Part shown: one piece after another, positions 44,696-56,036 of the stretch
How the letters are laid out: every line of letters begins with the position of its first letter
Position numbering within the stretch: position 1 is the first letter of the stretch
Assembly (NCBI GenBank): GCA_001510575.1
Contig: LNGK01000007.1
Span: 372,001-436,000 of the forward strand
DNA length: 64,000 nucleotides
Reading direction: 5' to 3'
Source: Knoxdaviesia capensis
Lineage: Eukaryota; Ascomycota; Sordariomycetes; Microascales; Gondwanamycetaceae
Position numbers and translations under genes: made by a program
The notes under the pieces: model-generated
Database searches by the model: none
Told to the model about the DNA's origin: nothing
What the model saw: only the letters and a program-made list of their open reading frames with translations

Positions 44696-45208
44696 CCCGT
44701 GGTGTTGTGCGCAATATCAAAGAACCCCTGAAGCCCGAACCGCAACATCCACACCCAGCTTCCCCGGATCCCCACCGCATGTATGTGGTACAATCTATCT
44801 CCATGCACAGCTGCAAATCACGCAGCCGTCACATCACCAGCCCTTTCGTCTAAGACCGGCACAGCTGCTGTACTTAGACAGATCTCTTGATCTCTTGCTT
44901 CCATTGCTTCCATTGGCAAGCTTGCCTTCTCTTCTGATAACTTCTATCTCCTGACGCAGAGACGTTCGCTTGTCAGCCTCCTTCATCATCCAATCTTGTC
45001 GTCAAGAATTCTCGGGTATAATTGAACCCCCTAGATCCGCACAATTGAATCCTTGAACTCCTCCTTTCCCCCCCCCTTCCCAGCTGAACCCCCAACAAAC
45101 AAGACATCTCCCAACTCCTTATCAACATACCACCATATCACCATCACCCCCCCAAAACGGATTTTGAAACTAACCAGTTGTGGAATGCGCATCCAAATCC
45201 CTCCAGTC

Positions 45209-48200
45209 ATGGCCTCATCATCAGACACGGCCCCGCCAGCCGTGGCCTCTCTGCCACTGCAAGCCACCGCCGGCGTTGACGACTTCGCCAACCCGGCCGT
45301 GTTCCGGCGCAACGGCCTCGCGCCGCGCGCCTACCACATCCCCGCCACCGCCGTGCTGCTGAACGGGCTCTGGGACTTCCACTACGCGTCGACGCCGCTG
45401 GAGGCGCCCGAGCCGGCCACCGTGCCGGACAGCCAGTGGACGGCCATCAACGTGCCGGGCCACTGGCAGCTGCAGGGCCACGGCCGCCCGCACTACACCA
45501 ACGTGCAGTTCCCGATCCCCGTCACGCCGCCGCGCGTGCCGACCGAGAACCCCACCGGCACGTACCGCCGCGCCGTGTGGGTGCCGGCCGCCTGGCCGGC
45601 GGAGGCGCGGCTGCGGCTGCGCTTCGATGGCGTCGACAGCGCCTACCATGTGTGGTTCAACGGCGTGCTCGTCGGCTATGCCCAGGGATCGAGAAACGCG
45701 TCGGAGTTCGATGTCACCGCGCTGGCCAAGCGTGATGCGGCGAATGAGCTCGTCGTGCGCGTGTACCAGTGGTCGGATGGCACGTACATCGAGGACCAGG
45801 ACCAGTGGTGGTTGTCTGGTGAGTTGTCCCTGTCGTCGTGCTCGTGACTGGTGGAGCGTGTTCTAACAGTTCGTAGGTATCTTCCGCGATGTCCACCTCA
45901 TTGCCTTCCCCGGCGACGCCCACATCGAGGATTGGTTCATCCGCACCGACCTGGACAGCAAGTACCAGGACGCCACGCTGCACGCGACCGTCAAGATCCA
46001 GCGCAGCAGCCTCGCCAGTGCAACCAGCAATGAGAGCACCAGCAGCACCGCCACTGATGCGCCGGCCGCCACGCTGCGGCTAACGCTGTCGGAGCTGCCG
46101 CAGAACGGCGGCACTGTGCTGGTGCAGACCGAGACGGCGGTGGTCGCCGGCGAGGAGTCGGGCGACGAGGTGTCGGTGGAGATTGCTGTCCCGGTGGAAA
46201 ACCCGCGCAAGTGGACGGCTGAGACGCCGGCCCTGTACGATGTGAAGCTGGATCTGCTGGTCTGCGATCCGGTTGTCACACCCAGTGCTTCGCCTAGCAC
46301 TGAGACCGGCGATGTCCTGCACAGCAGTGTTCCGGCTGAGGTTACCGACGCTCCTATTGAGGATGTGGAGGCCCCCGCTGAGGCTGCTGAGGCTGCTGAG
46401 GCTGCCGAGACCACCGACGTGGCCGCGGATTTTGTTGAAGTCCCTCCTGCCACTGCTGCCGAGGACGCTCCCGCGGCTACTACCACCACCGAAGAGCCGA
46501 CGCCTGCGGCGGCTGCTCCCACGCCCCCCGCGCCCGAGCCCACCGTCTCGCACACCATCGTCCACAGCGTCACGCAGCGCATTGGCTTCCGCAAGATCGA
46601 GATCCTCAACGGCCTGATCACCGCCAACGGCACGGCGATCCGCCTGCGCGGCGTCAACCGCCACGAGCACCACCCCAGCTTCGGCCGCGCGGTGCCGGTC
46701 CCGTTCATCCGCCGCGACCTGGAGCTGATGAAGTCGCACAACATCAACGCGCTGCGCTGCTCGCACTACCCGCCGCACCCGGCGCTCTTCGCCCTGGCCG
46801 ACGAGCTGGGCCTGTGGGTCATGGACGAGGCCGACCTGGAGTGCCACGGGTTCTACGACGCCGTCGCGCGCCCGCTGGACATCCCCGAGGCCATGGACTA
46901 CGAGGAGCGCAAGAAGCTCGCGTTCCCGCAGGCCGCCGAGTTCACCAGCAACAACGCCGCGTGGCGCGAGGCCTATGTCGACCGCATGCGCCAGATGGTT
47001 GTGCGCGACCGCAACCACGCCAGCGTGATCGTGTGGTCGCTGGGCAACGAGGCCTTCTACGGCGCAAACCACGTCGCCATGTTCGAGTTCGCGCGCGCCG
47101 TCGACCCGGGCCGTCCCGTGCACTACGAGGGCGACGCCGATGCGGCGTCGGCCGATATGTTCTCGTACATGTACCCGTCGATCGAGCGGCTGTCCAACCT
47201 GGTCGAGACCAAGGGCGTTGCTCCGGACGGCTCGTGGGAGAAGCCGGTCGTGCTGTGCGAGTTTGCGCATGCGATGGGCAACGGCCCCGGGTGGCTGACC
47301 GACTACGTCGACCTCTTCGAGAAGTACCCCCGTCTGCAGGGCGGCTACGTGTGGGAGTGGGCCAACCACGGTATCTGGACCGAGGACAAGGTCACCGGCC
47401 AGAAGTACCATGCGTACGGTGGTGACTTTGGTGATGAGCCGAACGACGGCACCTTCGTCATGGACGGTCTGGTGCACAGCACCCACGACCCGACTCCGGG
47501 CCTGGTGGAGCTGAAGAAGGCGTATGAGCCGCTGAAGATCTCGGTTGAGGGCGACGAGCTGGTTGTGTGCAGTCGCTACGACTTCATCGATGCCAGCCAC
47601 CTCACTGCCACGTACAAAGTGGAGGAGCTTGGTGACAAGTAAGTTCCTTTCTTTTCCGGCCTGCGGACTCCCCGCCCCGCCCCATCTTAAGCAAGAAGAA
47701 CCAGTCCACTGACCAAGTCTGTCTCCTTTTAGGGCTACCCTCGTTGTGTCCGGCGTTCTCGCCATCCCGTCCCTGGGCCCGGGTGAGACCGTCAGGCTGC
47801 CTCTCCCGTCGCGCACGCCGGCCTTTTCGTCGTCGACCGGCGAGCTGATCCTCACCGTGTCGTTCCGCCTGGCCGACGCCACCGCCTGGACCGAAGCCGG
47901 CCACGAGATCGCCTGGGCCCAGGCCAGTCTCGCCGGCGGCCTGCCGGCCCCGTCGGCCGCAGCCTCGGCCGTCATCCCGCTGGTCGAGGTCCCGCGTCTG
48001 CTGACGTCGACGAGCCTGCAGGTGGCCACCGCCAAGGCCACCACCACCGTGGCCGGCGCCGACTTCCGCCTCGTGTTCGACAGCGCCCGCGGCCAGCTGG
48101 TGTCGTGGACCGCCGCCTCGGGACTCGACGTGCTGGCCAGCGCCACGGCCTTCAAGCAGCCCGCGCTGGCCCCCGGCTTCTGGCGCTGTCCGACGGACAA

Positions 48201-48939
48201 CGACGTGTCCAACTCGCTGCCATACTGGCGCCGCTTCGGCGTCGACGCCCTGACCAGCGAGCTGCGGGCGTTTGCCGTCAGCCCCGCCGCCGCCGACGGC
48301 TCGATCACCGTCACCGCCACCACGTTCAACGCGCCGCCCGTGCTCGCGTGGGGCTGGGAGACCACCACCGCCTTCACGGTGTCGCGCACCGGCACGCTGA
48401 CGGTGACCGTCGACGCGTCCGCCAGCGGCACCGTCCCGACGCACGTGCCGCGCATCGGCCTCGACCTGCGCGTGTCGAAGGCGCTGGACGCCGTGCGCTA
48501 CTTCGCGCTCGGCCCCGGCGAGTCGTACCCCGACAAGCAGGCCAGCCAGCGCCTCGGCGTGTGGAACAGCACGGTGGACGGCATGCACACCCACTACGAC
48601 GTGCCGCAGGAGGGCGGCAACCGCATGGCCACGCGCTTCGTGACGCTGACGAACGCCTACGGCCGCGGAGTGCGGGTGACTCCGGCTGGTGGCGAGGCGT
48701 GGTCGAGTGCTGCGGACCGCGCGTTCAGCTTCCAGATCGGCCGGTACGGCGCACACGCGCTGGAGGCCGCGAAGCACCCGTGCGATCTTGTGCCGGATGC
48801 CGAGGCGAACCTGCTCCGGCTGGATGCGCGGGTGGCCGGTGTCGGAACCGGCGCGTGTGGCCCGGCGGTGCGCGAGGATCTGATGGTCAAGTGTGAGCCG
48901 GTGCGCTTTGGATTTGTGATTGAGCGCATTGGATGCTGA
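45209..48939 (+). CDS. LacZ-type beta-galactosidase, GH2 (about 1192 aa)
   Basis: Intracellular glycoside hydrolase expected to split lactose and other beta-galactosides into galactose plus glucose or aglycone. Exons are 45209-45818, 45877-47638 and 47733-48939. Domain order fits LacZ/LAC4. It runs from a sugar-binding jelly roll with VPGHWQLQGHGRPHYTNVQF to a TIM barrel with RGVNRHEHHPSFGRAV, the acid/base Glu in VWSLGNEAFYG and the nucleophile Glu in VLCEFAHAMGNGPG. The C-terminal small-chain domain has WRCPTDNDVSNSLPYWRRFG and GPGESYPDK. There is no signal peptide. An Ala/Pro/Glu/Thr-rich insert of about 95 residues (about 333-427) sits in the second beta-domain. ATG 45209 was chosen for its context (GTCATGGCC); an in-frame ATG at 45185 would add eight residues. 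It is divergent from the LAC12-type permease. Confidence 0.93.
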
Positions 48940-49303
48940 GATGGGCGGTTCTGCTATTGTTTGTTAGTTTCTTGTTTTGAGTGTGTTCTTGTTGATAGTT
49001 AGTTTGGTTTCTGCTTTTATGTTTCGGTGCATCTCCCGGTTCTGGTGCTGGACTGCGGGACTTCATATGACACGTGTATTCATTCACTCCTTCAGTCTGC
49101 TTTTTCCGTTCACAACCTGCCAACAAAGATCGTCATCGTGATGAGAGATAAGATTGCAATGTCAAAGAAAGCATAAGTTCGTAAGACTGGTTACCCCCCC
49201 AGAAACTCCAGAAACGCCGCGGTGGCGTGCAGTGTGTAGTGCAGCCAGCCGATCCGTGTACATGTATGTATGTCAAAAGCACAGCGGGGAAGCTGCCGGC
49301 CGC
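48940..49303. other. Convergent intergenic region
   Basis: 364 bp between the beta-galactosidase stop (+) and the MAD2 stop (minus). It contains only 3' flanking sequence; nothing else was recognised. Confidence 0.55.
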
Positions 49304-50374
49304 TCAATCAAGAAGTCTGTAGCTCACCAGCGTATCGACGCGGTGGTTCGCCGTGCTGAAGCCGCGCAGCTGCACGCGCTCGCCGTTCTCAATCTCCTTC
49401 GCATCGCTGTCGCCCCACTCGACCGGCACGTCGCTGTCGGCGTCGGCGTACACCAGCACGTTGAAGGTGCAGTCGCCCGAGAGCTGCGGCAGGAACGTCA
49501 CCGACGCGGTGATCTGGCGGAAGATGGCGGCGATTTCGTCTTGGATCTCCTTCTCGGTCTTCTCGGGCGCGGCCGCCGGGCCGGTGCCGCCGGCGGCGTT
49601 CTCTTGGCCGGCGGCGGCTGCGGCGGACTTGGAGGACTTGGATTTCTTGGGCGGGGCAAAGATTTGGACCTGGTGGGGGGGAGAGGGAGAGGAGAGGTTA
49701 GACACTGGCTTGGAAACTCTACGGGGGATGGTAATATAACAGAGGGAGGCATAGGATGCTTACATCAAACTGCCACCGCTCAATGTGCTCCCCGGTGTCC
49801 TTGTCGGTGATGACGATCACGAGCTTCGAGATTTTGCCACCGACCATCCACTTGTCGAGCTGGCCCATGATCTTCTTGATGTAAGCCTTGACCTGGTCAT
49901 CGGCCGACACCAGCATGTTCAGGCCATACTTCTTCACGCTGTATTGTATCTGCATGTCAGTTCGCCGCTGTTAGGACGTTAGGGCTCGTTGGTCGAGAGG
50001 TTGTCACGTACGCTGTGAAGTCTTCGGCCGGGTACACGCCGCGTTGGAACCTAGGAGATGTAGAGGGTTAGGACTTGAGCATGTTGTGGGTTCAAGTGCA
50101 GCCATTCAAGTTTGGTCGTGTGATCGAGAGCATCTGAACATGATCTTGGGATCTTGGGTTAAAGTGTCGTGGCTTACAGGATCGAGTGAATGGAGTAGTG
50201 GAACTAGACATGAACAAAGGCACACAGGGACGAGACGTCAGCAGCTATTCACAGCAGCTTTCACTGGATCATTTCACTTACAAACTCTGCAACCAGCCGA
50301 GAGCTGCCCTTCAAAGACAGCTTGTGCACCTTGGAGGGATCCTTGTCCTTTTCTTTGCTCGAGACGGACGCCAT
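49304..50374 (-). CDS. MAD2: Spindle checkpoint protein Mad2 (about 232 aa)
   Basis: HORMA-domain protein that binds Mad1 and Cdc20 and delays anaphase when kinetochores are unattached. Five exons: 50374-50282, 50203-50178, 50050-50012, 49938-49764 and 49669-49304, all in frame. The protein begins MASVSSKEKDKDPSKVHKLS, then continues with FHYSIHSILFQRGVYPAEDF, VKKYGLNMLVSADDQVKAY, WMVGGKISKLVIVITDKDTG and HIERWQFDV. The seat-belt region (VQLRGFSTANHRVDTLVSY) ends in RLLD. Sequence identity to the family is obvious along the whole length. At 232 aa it is longer than the usual 200-210 because of a Lys/Ala/Gly-rich insert (PPKKSKSSKSAAAAAG and onward, about residues 115-145) in the loop after the WQFDV strand. 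Confidence 0.96.
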
Positions 50375-51156
50375 TGTGAAGAGAGGAACAGAGGCCGGAG
50401 CTTGGAGGGGGAGGAGGCGGGGTAAAGATTCGGCGTTAATTAAAATTAATTGGTGAGGTATGGAGAGAGAATCCTTTCGAGCGTAACAAGTGGATCTGTA
50501 ATTGTGAAGAAGATGGAGAACGGAAGATTGGAGGTGGTGGGGGAAGATGAACGTGAATGGAAGAAGTAGTCAAAGAAGGTGAATCAAAAAGTGAATCAGT
50601 GTTGACTCTCTTTCGTTGCTGGGGTAGTTTTCTGCCCTTAGGGTTATGTAGGGTTACAATCGGGAGGCCGTAAGTTTGTACGCGCCAACTCCATAGGCAA
50701 CATCACAAAGCAATTCACTTCACCAGAAGACTAGATGGAAGGAATCAATTCCAAGCGTTGTATTCATTTTCAATTTAGAAACCGCATCCTCACTAGAAAT
50801 GCACTGAGCCACGCTGTTGCATGCATGAAATTGCGTAGCGATAATGTGCGAAAAAAAAAAGAAAACAAAAGTTCACAGGCTGCGCTGCCCCGGCAACCAG
50901 AAAATTTGCGACAGAAACCCTAACCCGAAAGACGCCCCAGAACGCCGTTGCCACAGGATATCAATAATCACACAGGATGGACCCAACCACAGTGGCCCAA
51001 GAGAAAAATTCACACTATACCTCGCCAGAAGAAGACACTGAAACAATTGTCGTGTACATCGGATTCGTTTTTTCTTCATAGAAATATAAGCCCGCCGTCC
51101 GGCGACGAGAAGCGACCGGTCCGGAACACCCGGACCACCCGGCCTGGCCGAGGCGA
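50375..51156. other. Promoter of MAD2 and 3' flank of the membrane protein
   Basis: The region contains AAACCCTAACCC (50915-50926) and two GGGTTA words near 50640-50655, resembling teloboxes, plus A-rich tracts. No gene was recognised. Confidence 0.5.
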
Positions 51157-52152
51157 CTATGCCACGGGTGGGGGAGGCCGGATGGGACCCCGCGAGCTCC
51201 CGGGCCGCGGCGTGTACCGCTGGGACTCGGTGTAGCGCACCGACACGCGGCGCGGGCCCGAGTCGGAGCTGCCGTCGGAGCTGTCGTCGCTGCCGATGTT
51301 CGCAAACATCAGAAACATCACGCGGCAGAGAATGCCCGCGGTGAACACGAGCGGAATCAGCTGCGCAGGCTCGGTGAGTTCGTTGGCGGAGTTGATGTTG
51401 TTCCACGAGAGCGCCAGCTCGACGGCGGCGGTGACGATGCCCGCGCTGATCACGTCGACAAAGCTGGTCAGGTCGTGGATGAACACAATGGTGCTCTTGC
51501 TGGGCTTGCGGTGCTTCTTCTTCTTCTTGTCGCGCTGGCGCGAGGCTTCCGCGCCCCAGCCGATGCGCGCAATGGCAATGGCCACGCACACAATCAGGAT
51601 CAGCAGGTACACGATGGCGTTGAACGCAATGAAGCCCGGGCTGTCCAGCCGCACCTGGCTGAAGAAGAAGCCGAACTGCGCGCAGCCGTCGACCGAGCCG
51701 GGCGGCGGGTGCAAGTCGGTGACGAAGCCGCACCAGAACCACGTGGCGTAGGAGGCGATGGCGACCAGTAGCAGGAAGTTGAGGATCTTGAAGATCGGCA
51801 TCTGGTGCTCGCGCGAGAAGCGCGACGGGTCCCAGTGCGGGCTGTAGTAGGTCAGCAGACGCCACAGCCACAGCGGCACCAGGAACAGGTAGCGCCCGGA
51901 CACCAGGAGCAGCGTCACGTAGATGTCGGCGCCGCTGACGTGATTGCTGAGTCGCGAGTCGTTGTCGGACGTCTGGATGATCAGGCCGAGGAAGGTTGCT
52001 GAGGTGAGGAGGATTCCGGAGAGCCGGATGTCGGCGAGCTGGGTTTCGTCGATGTAGGCGACGAGGATGCCGCCGTACCAGTAGATGTAAAAGGCGGCGC
52101 GGATGCCGACGCCGTAGAGTTCGGGTCGGCCGACTTGGGCGCAGGCGATCAT
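51157..52152 (-). CDS. Fungal multi-pass membrane protein of unknown function (331 aa)
   Basis: Single-exon gene. The protein begins MIACAQVGRPELYGVGIRAA and has about seven hydrophobic segments. Examples are AAFYIYWYGGILVAYI, GILLTSATFLGLIIQT, IYVTLLLVSGRYLFLVPLWL, ILNFLLLVAIASYATWFWCG, FIAFNAIVYLLILIVCVAIA and LIPLVFTAGILCRVMFLMFA. A Lys-rich cytosolic-looking loop (KKKKKHRKPSK) lies before the sixth segment. The C-terminal tail is Ser/Asp then Arg/Pro-rich and ends PPPPVA. The start with CAQVGRPELYG is typical of a widespread but uncharacterised fungal membrane family. There is no catalytic signature. Membrane location is well supported by hydrophobicity; the function is unknown. Confidence 0.82.
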   Translation of the reverse strand: MIACAQVGRPELYGVGIRAAFYIYWYGGILVAYIDETQLADIRLSGILLTSATFLGLIIQTSDNDSRLSNHVSGADIYVTLLLVSGRYLFLVPLWLWRLLTYYSPHWDPSRFSREHQMPIFKILNFLLLVAIASYATWFWCGFVTDLHPPPGSVDGCAQFGFFFSQVRLDSPGFIAFNAIVYLLILIVCVAIAIARIGWGAEASRQRDKKKKKHRKPSKSTIVFIHDLTSFVDVISAGIVTAAVELALSWNNINSANELTEPAQLIPLVFTAGILCRVMFLMFANIGSDDSSDGSSDSGPRRVSVRYTESQRYTPRPGSSRGPIRPPPPVA

Positions 52153-55100
52153 GATTGGGCGTTAGGGCCGGCAGTGGCCGGACTAGAGAGCGTACGCTAT
52201 ATCGGGGAGCTCTTGGAAGAGACGAGGTTGGGGAAGATATATTTAAAGAGCAGGGAAGAGGGGGGAGGCGATGCTGGGGGGGATATATAGGCGAGAGCGA
52301 GGAGAATATGGCAGGCGAACCACGGGACAGCGATGCAAGTAATATACGAATCAAGAAGAGCACTACAAAAAGACCGAAGCGAAAAGGATGCAGACGACCC
52401 AGAATCCCGAGAGCGCCAGATGAGGAATCACCGGCTATAAGTGGGTGGACAGAGCGAGAGCAAACAAGGGCCGAAAAAAGGCAGAGAGCGCAAGAAAATC
52501 CGAGAGCGCACGCAGGTGGTGATGTCAGAGACGAAGAAGTGTGGATCTGCCGGACATGGAAGTGGGCTGAAGATACATTGCTGGACGGTGGAGGGTGCGG
52601 GAGGGAGATCCGACGATGGAAAGTTGAGGAGGGTGGACGTGGACAGGAATGTCGAGGGACGTGAGAAGAGAGACACAAGACGCCGCGCGGAAGAGCACAG
52701 ATGGGGCGAGTGGGATAAAGAGAGGGAGGGGAAGAGGGGAAGAGAGTCCAGACCAGGATCTTAGGGTCCAGGGTTGGTGGTGTAAGTGAACCGGAAGGCG
52801 AGAGAGAAAGAAAAGCGAAGGAAGGGGGAAGGGAAAGAGAGACGAAAAGAAAAAGAAGAAAGAAGAAGAGTGGTATCAAACTTCCAAGAAGCCCAAGAAC
52901 CTCTGATCATGCAGGAGCTTCATCAGGATTATATCAATCCTTCACCATCGGCATGCAACAGCGGAGAAAGGACCTCCTGCATTCGGCGAAAGAGCCTCTC
53001 CAATCTGACTGGGACGGGAGGGGGGCGTGTAAAGAGGGAAATAAAGCGAGAGGAGAGAGTCCTATACTGGGAAGACAATATAGGCCCAAGTGGAGAGAGA
53101 GAGAGAGAGAGAGAGTGAGGGAAAAGAGTGAGAGAATTGAGAGAGGAGGACAGTGAGAGAGGCTCAAAGAGTGTGGGAGACCCTTGAAAAACGAGCAGAA
53201 AAGAGCAAAAGCCCTGTTTTTTCAGACGCTGTCCTGCAGCCGGAGATACAGCCTGCAGGGTTGCATCGGGATGGTTGCAAGGACAGAGGCGGTGGTAGAA
53301 GCGGATTCTCCAGGGCAAAAAGTAATAAACTTTGGGGGGGATTACCGCCGTTCGTATTTATCGTTATGTGGATGGTCGAGATGTCTGCATAATGATACAA
53401 TGCAGTCTAGGCATAGGGGCACTTCTTCTCGATTTTGATGTATCCTGGCCCTCGCACAGAAAGAATCACCCGGAAGAGCAGAAGGCAATCAAAACCCAGA
53501 TATAAACACCGGGTCATTAGCTGTGCACATGCGGCTAATATATTGCACTTTGGGAACCGAGAAGATGCCCACTGGTCCCGGGTAACACGGGCATCGACCG
53601 AGATATCACACATACACACGCACTCACGCTCGCAAACACTCGTCGAGGGAGCGAAAGCTGTGCGCCGTGGGACGCGACGGGACGATATACTTCTTTTGTC
53701 AAGTTGTGGTGTGTGCTGCGAATTCCTCGGCCTGTGAAGCTGCCACGTTTGAAGCAGTCTAACGCAGTTGTCCGTGCTTGTACATGTGCATATATAGGGC
53801 CAGTTTGCAGAGGTGAGAAGATGGAGAAGCGGGGGAATGGACAAGCAGACGAATCAGCCTGGGGAGAGAGGATGGCAGCAAAGACGGGGGAAAACCCCCG
53901 AGGGATCCTGTGGTGAGAACCATCCAGGCCGAGATAGGCTGCGAATCGTGGTACGTACAGTAAGTACTGTACTTGCTTTCCAGGGCTGAAGGAGGGTATA
54001 ACATGTGTAATAACAGGGGTGGGTGCGAGTACAAAGAGCAAAAAGTGGTCTGAGATACACCCGCTGAAGAGGAACCGAAGGAGGGCCTGGTGATTGCCGA
54101 CGGAGAGAGAGGGGGAACGAAAGGCCATAGGCGAGGCGGATTGGTGGCTTTAGTGCATAGAAGAGAGAAGAGGATAGAATGGCCAGCCTGCTATATAACG
54201 CTGGTTATTGCCGTTTTGAGGCTTTTCGGCGCCTTGGGTTGGTGGGTGGGTAACATATCGCGAGTCACTAGCAAACAGGAAGAGTCAGTCAGTCCCTTCA
54301 TCCCGATAGCCCGAGTTCACGGCGGTAACACCACACCACCTTGCCAAAGTGAGCACGCACACCACCTCGCAGAACAAGGAACACTGGAGTTGTGGATATG
54401 TGTGTGTGGGTGTGGGTGGATACACCCTCCTCGTTTCTCTCTCTGCCTCTCTCTCTCTCTCTCTCTTCTCTGGCAAACTTACCTTCTCTCACGTACCTTC
54501 TTTTCCCGTCATACATATTGGACGCAGTACAGTACATTCGTTGTTGGTACTGCGTCTCTGTTGATAATCTCTTTGTCGTCTGTGCTCCGTTTCGGCCTCT
54601 GCAAGCCCACATTGTTGCCCCAGCCACTCAGCATTACAGTGCATGAGAGAAGACCAGAGACTTGCAGTCAACACTGGTTCTGAGCTTATGCCCCTTCTGT
54701 TTCCGTGAAACAACGTGGGACGTATACCCTATGACCTTTTCTTTTTCTTTTCTGTCCATTGCCTCACACCACACCCTTTTTTCGTTTTCTTTTTTGCATC
54801 CCGCTCTCGGTTCCACACCCTCCGACATTGGCTGGTGGTGTTTCGTCCTTCCACCCCTTCGTAGGTACTGGCCCGGAGAGGAAAAGAGGGTTCTTGTCTG
54901 TGATACTCATCTGTGGCCGGATCTGTCGGGCGAGTCAAAAGAAGAAGGGAAGGAAAACTGGAGATCCGCTTCTTGTGTGAATGAAACCAACCTGGGCGGT
55001 CTTGTGATATCTCAAGCCCTGCACGGAGGGTCTGCTGCGTCGCGGCGTTCCGGGGACTCTATGATCGCTTGGGAGGTGTCGTCAACCGCGGTCTCTCGAT

Positions 55101-56036
55101 GAGGACGTCATGAAATGTCGGTTGGTCTTGACTGGCAAGTCGAAACAACCACCAGTAGAAAACTCAACGGCTCATAGTCTCGTATCGATAGAGGGACTGT
55201 CAAACAAACTCTGGCAGCCTGCCAACGACTTGGATCCCTGGCCGAGATTAGCCCTCCAACCCCCCGTAATACACTGCTGATCACCGATGACGAGACCCGT
55301 AAGCGTCCTTGCGCCAAAGCACACACCATCAAGGATAGAAGCAACAGAAGACGGTTCTTTGGCGTCTGGACTTCGTCCTTGCCCCCCAACCTCCCCCTGC
55401 TCTGTCGTCCAACCACCCCGCACGCCTCGACCACGCCCCCCGTCCACAAACCCACCCGCCGCTATGTCCTCTGGCCGTACCAAGATTCCACACCACCACA
55501 CCATTTCACTGGTTCCAAGCCCTGGAAAAAAAAGGTCTCATCCAAGCTTGAAGCCCTTCAGAAAGCCTTATCATGCCAGACTTGTCGCGGGGACTGAGAC
55601 ACGTCCTAAGGCACATTTCCCAGATTTCTTCCGCGCATGTCTCACAGGCCTCGTTTCGACTTGTCTCAACTCGAGAGAATGAAATTTGGGCGGCCATCCC
55701 ACATAGCTTCGGTATTTGGGTTTCCTGGGCGTCGAAATGGCAGTAGAAACAACAACTCGAAATCGGACCCTTGGTTGGCCAGACAAAGTCGAGCGTAGAA
55801 AAATCCAGTTACAAAATTGTATGAATTATTACTAAGAACCCTCGCCAATGTCTTATCCTATCGAGAAGATCTTATCGTGTTATCTTATCTTGACCCACAG
55901 ATAACAAATGCTCGTCTTTTTTTTTTTTTTTTTTCAAGATTTTCTGCCATGGAAAAATTGTACCAGAGATACCACCAAATTTCGACAACCCTCAACCTCC
56001 AACAACCACAGCCAAAGTCGGCAAATACCTCGAAAC
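52153..56036. other. 3.9-kb intergenic region, no gene seen
   Basis: The left part is GA-rich on + (52200-53160), the likely CT-rich leader and promoter of the minus-strand membrane protein. GA and CT microsatellites occur at 53093-53117 and 54440-54470. The right end, including a T run at 55917-55934, should be the DBP3 promoter and leader. Numerous short frames lack domains. Confidence 0.5.

Larger units (their letters stand above)
41527..45208. other. Shared divergent promoter region of permease and beta-galactosidase
   Basis: 3.7 kb with no convincing gene. A TATA-like ATATATTA (41693-41700 on +) lies about 170 nt upstream of the permease ATG. Two CGG-N11-CCG words occur at 43750-43766 and 44679-44695. 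GT and CT microsatellites lie at 41825-41850 and 44440-44478. The right end (from about 44350) is C/T-rich and probably the beta-galactosidase leader. Several poly-G or poly-C runs are present. Confidence 0.5.

Noticed and set aside
46080..48455. 791-codon minus-strand frame opposite the beta-galactosidase
   Set aside because: It is an antisense shadow of the GH2 gene, crosses its intron and has no recognisable domain.
50873..52879. 668-codon minus-strand frame overlapping the membrane protein
   Set aside because: It overlaps the better 331-aa membrane protein in another frame. Its N-terminal part is CT-repeat translation.
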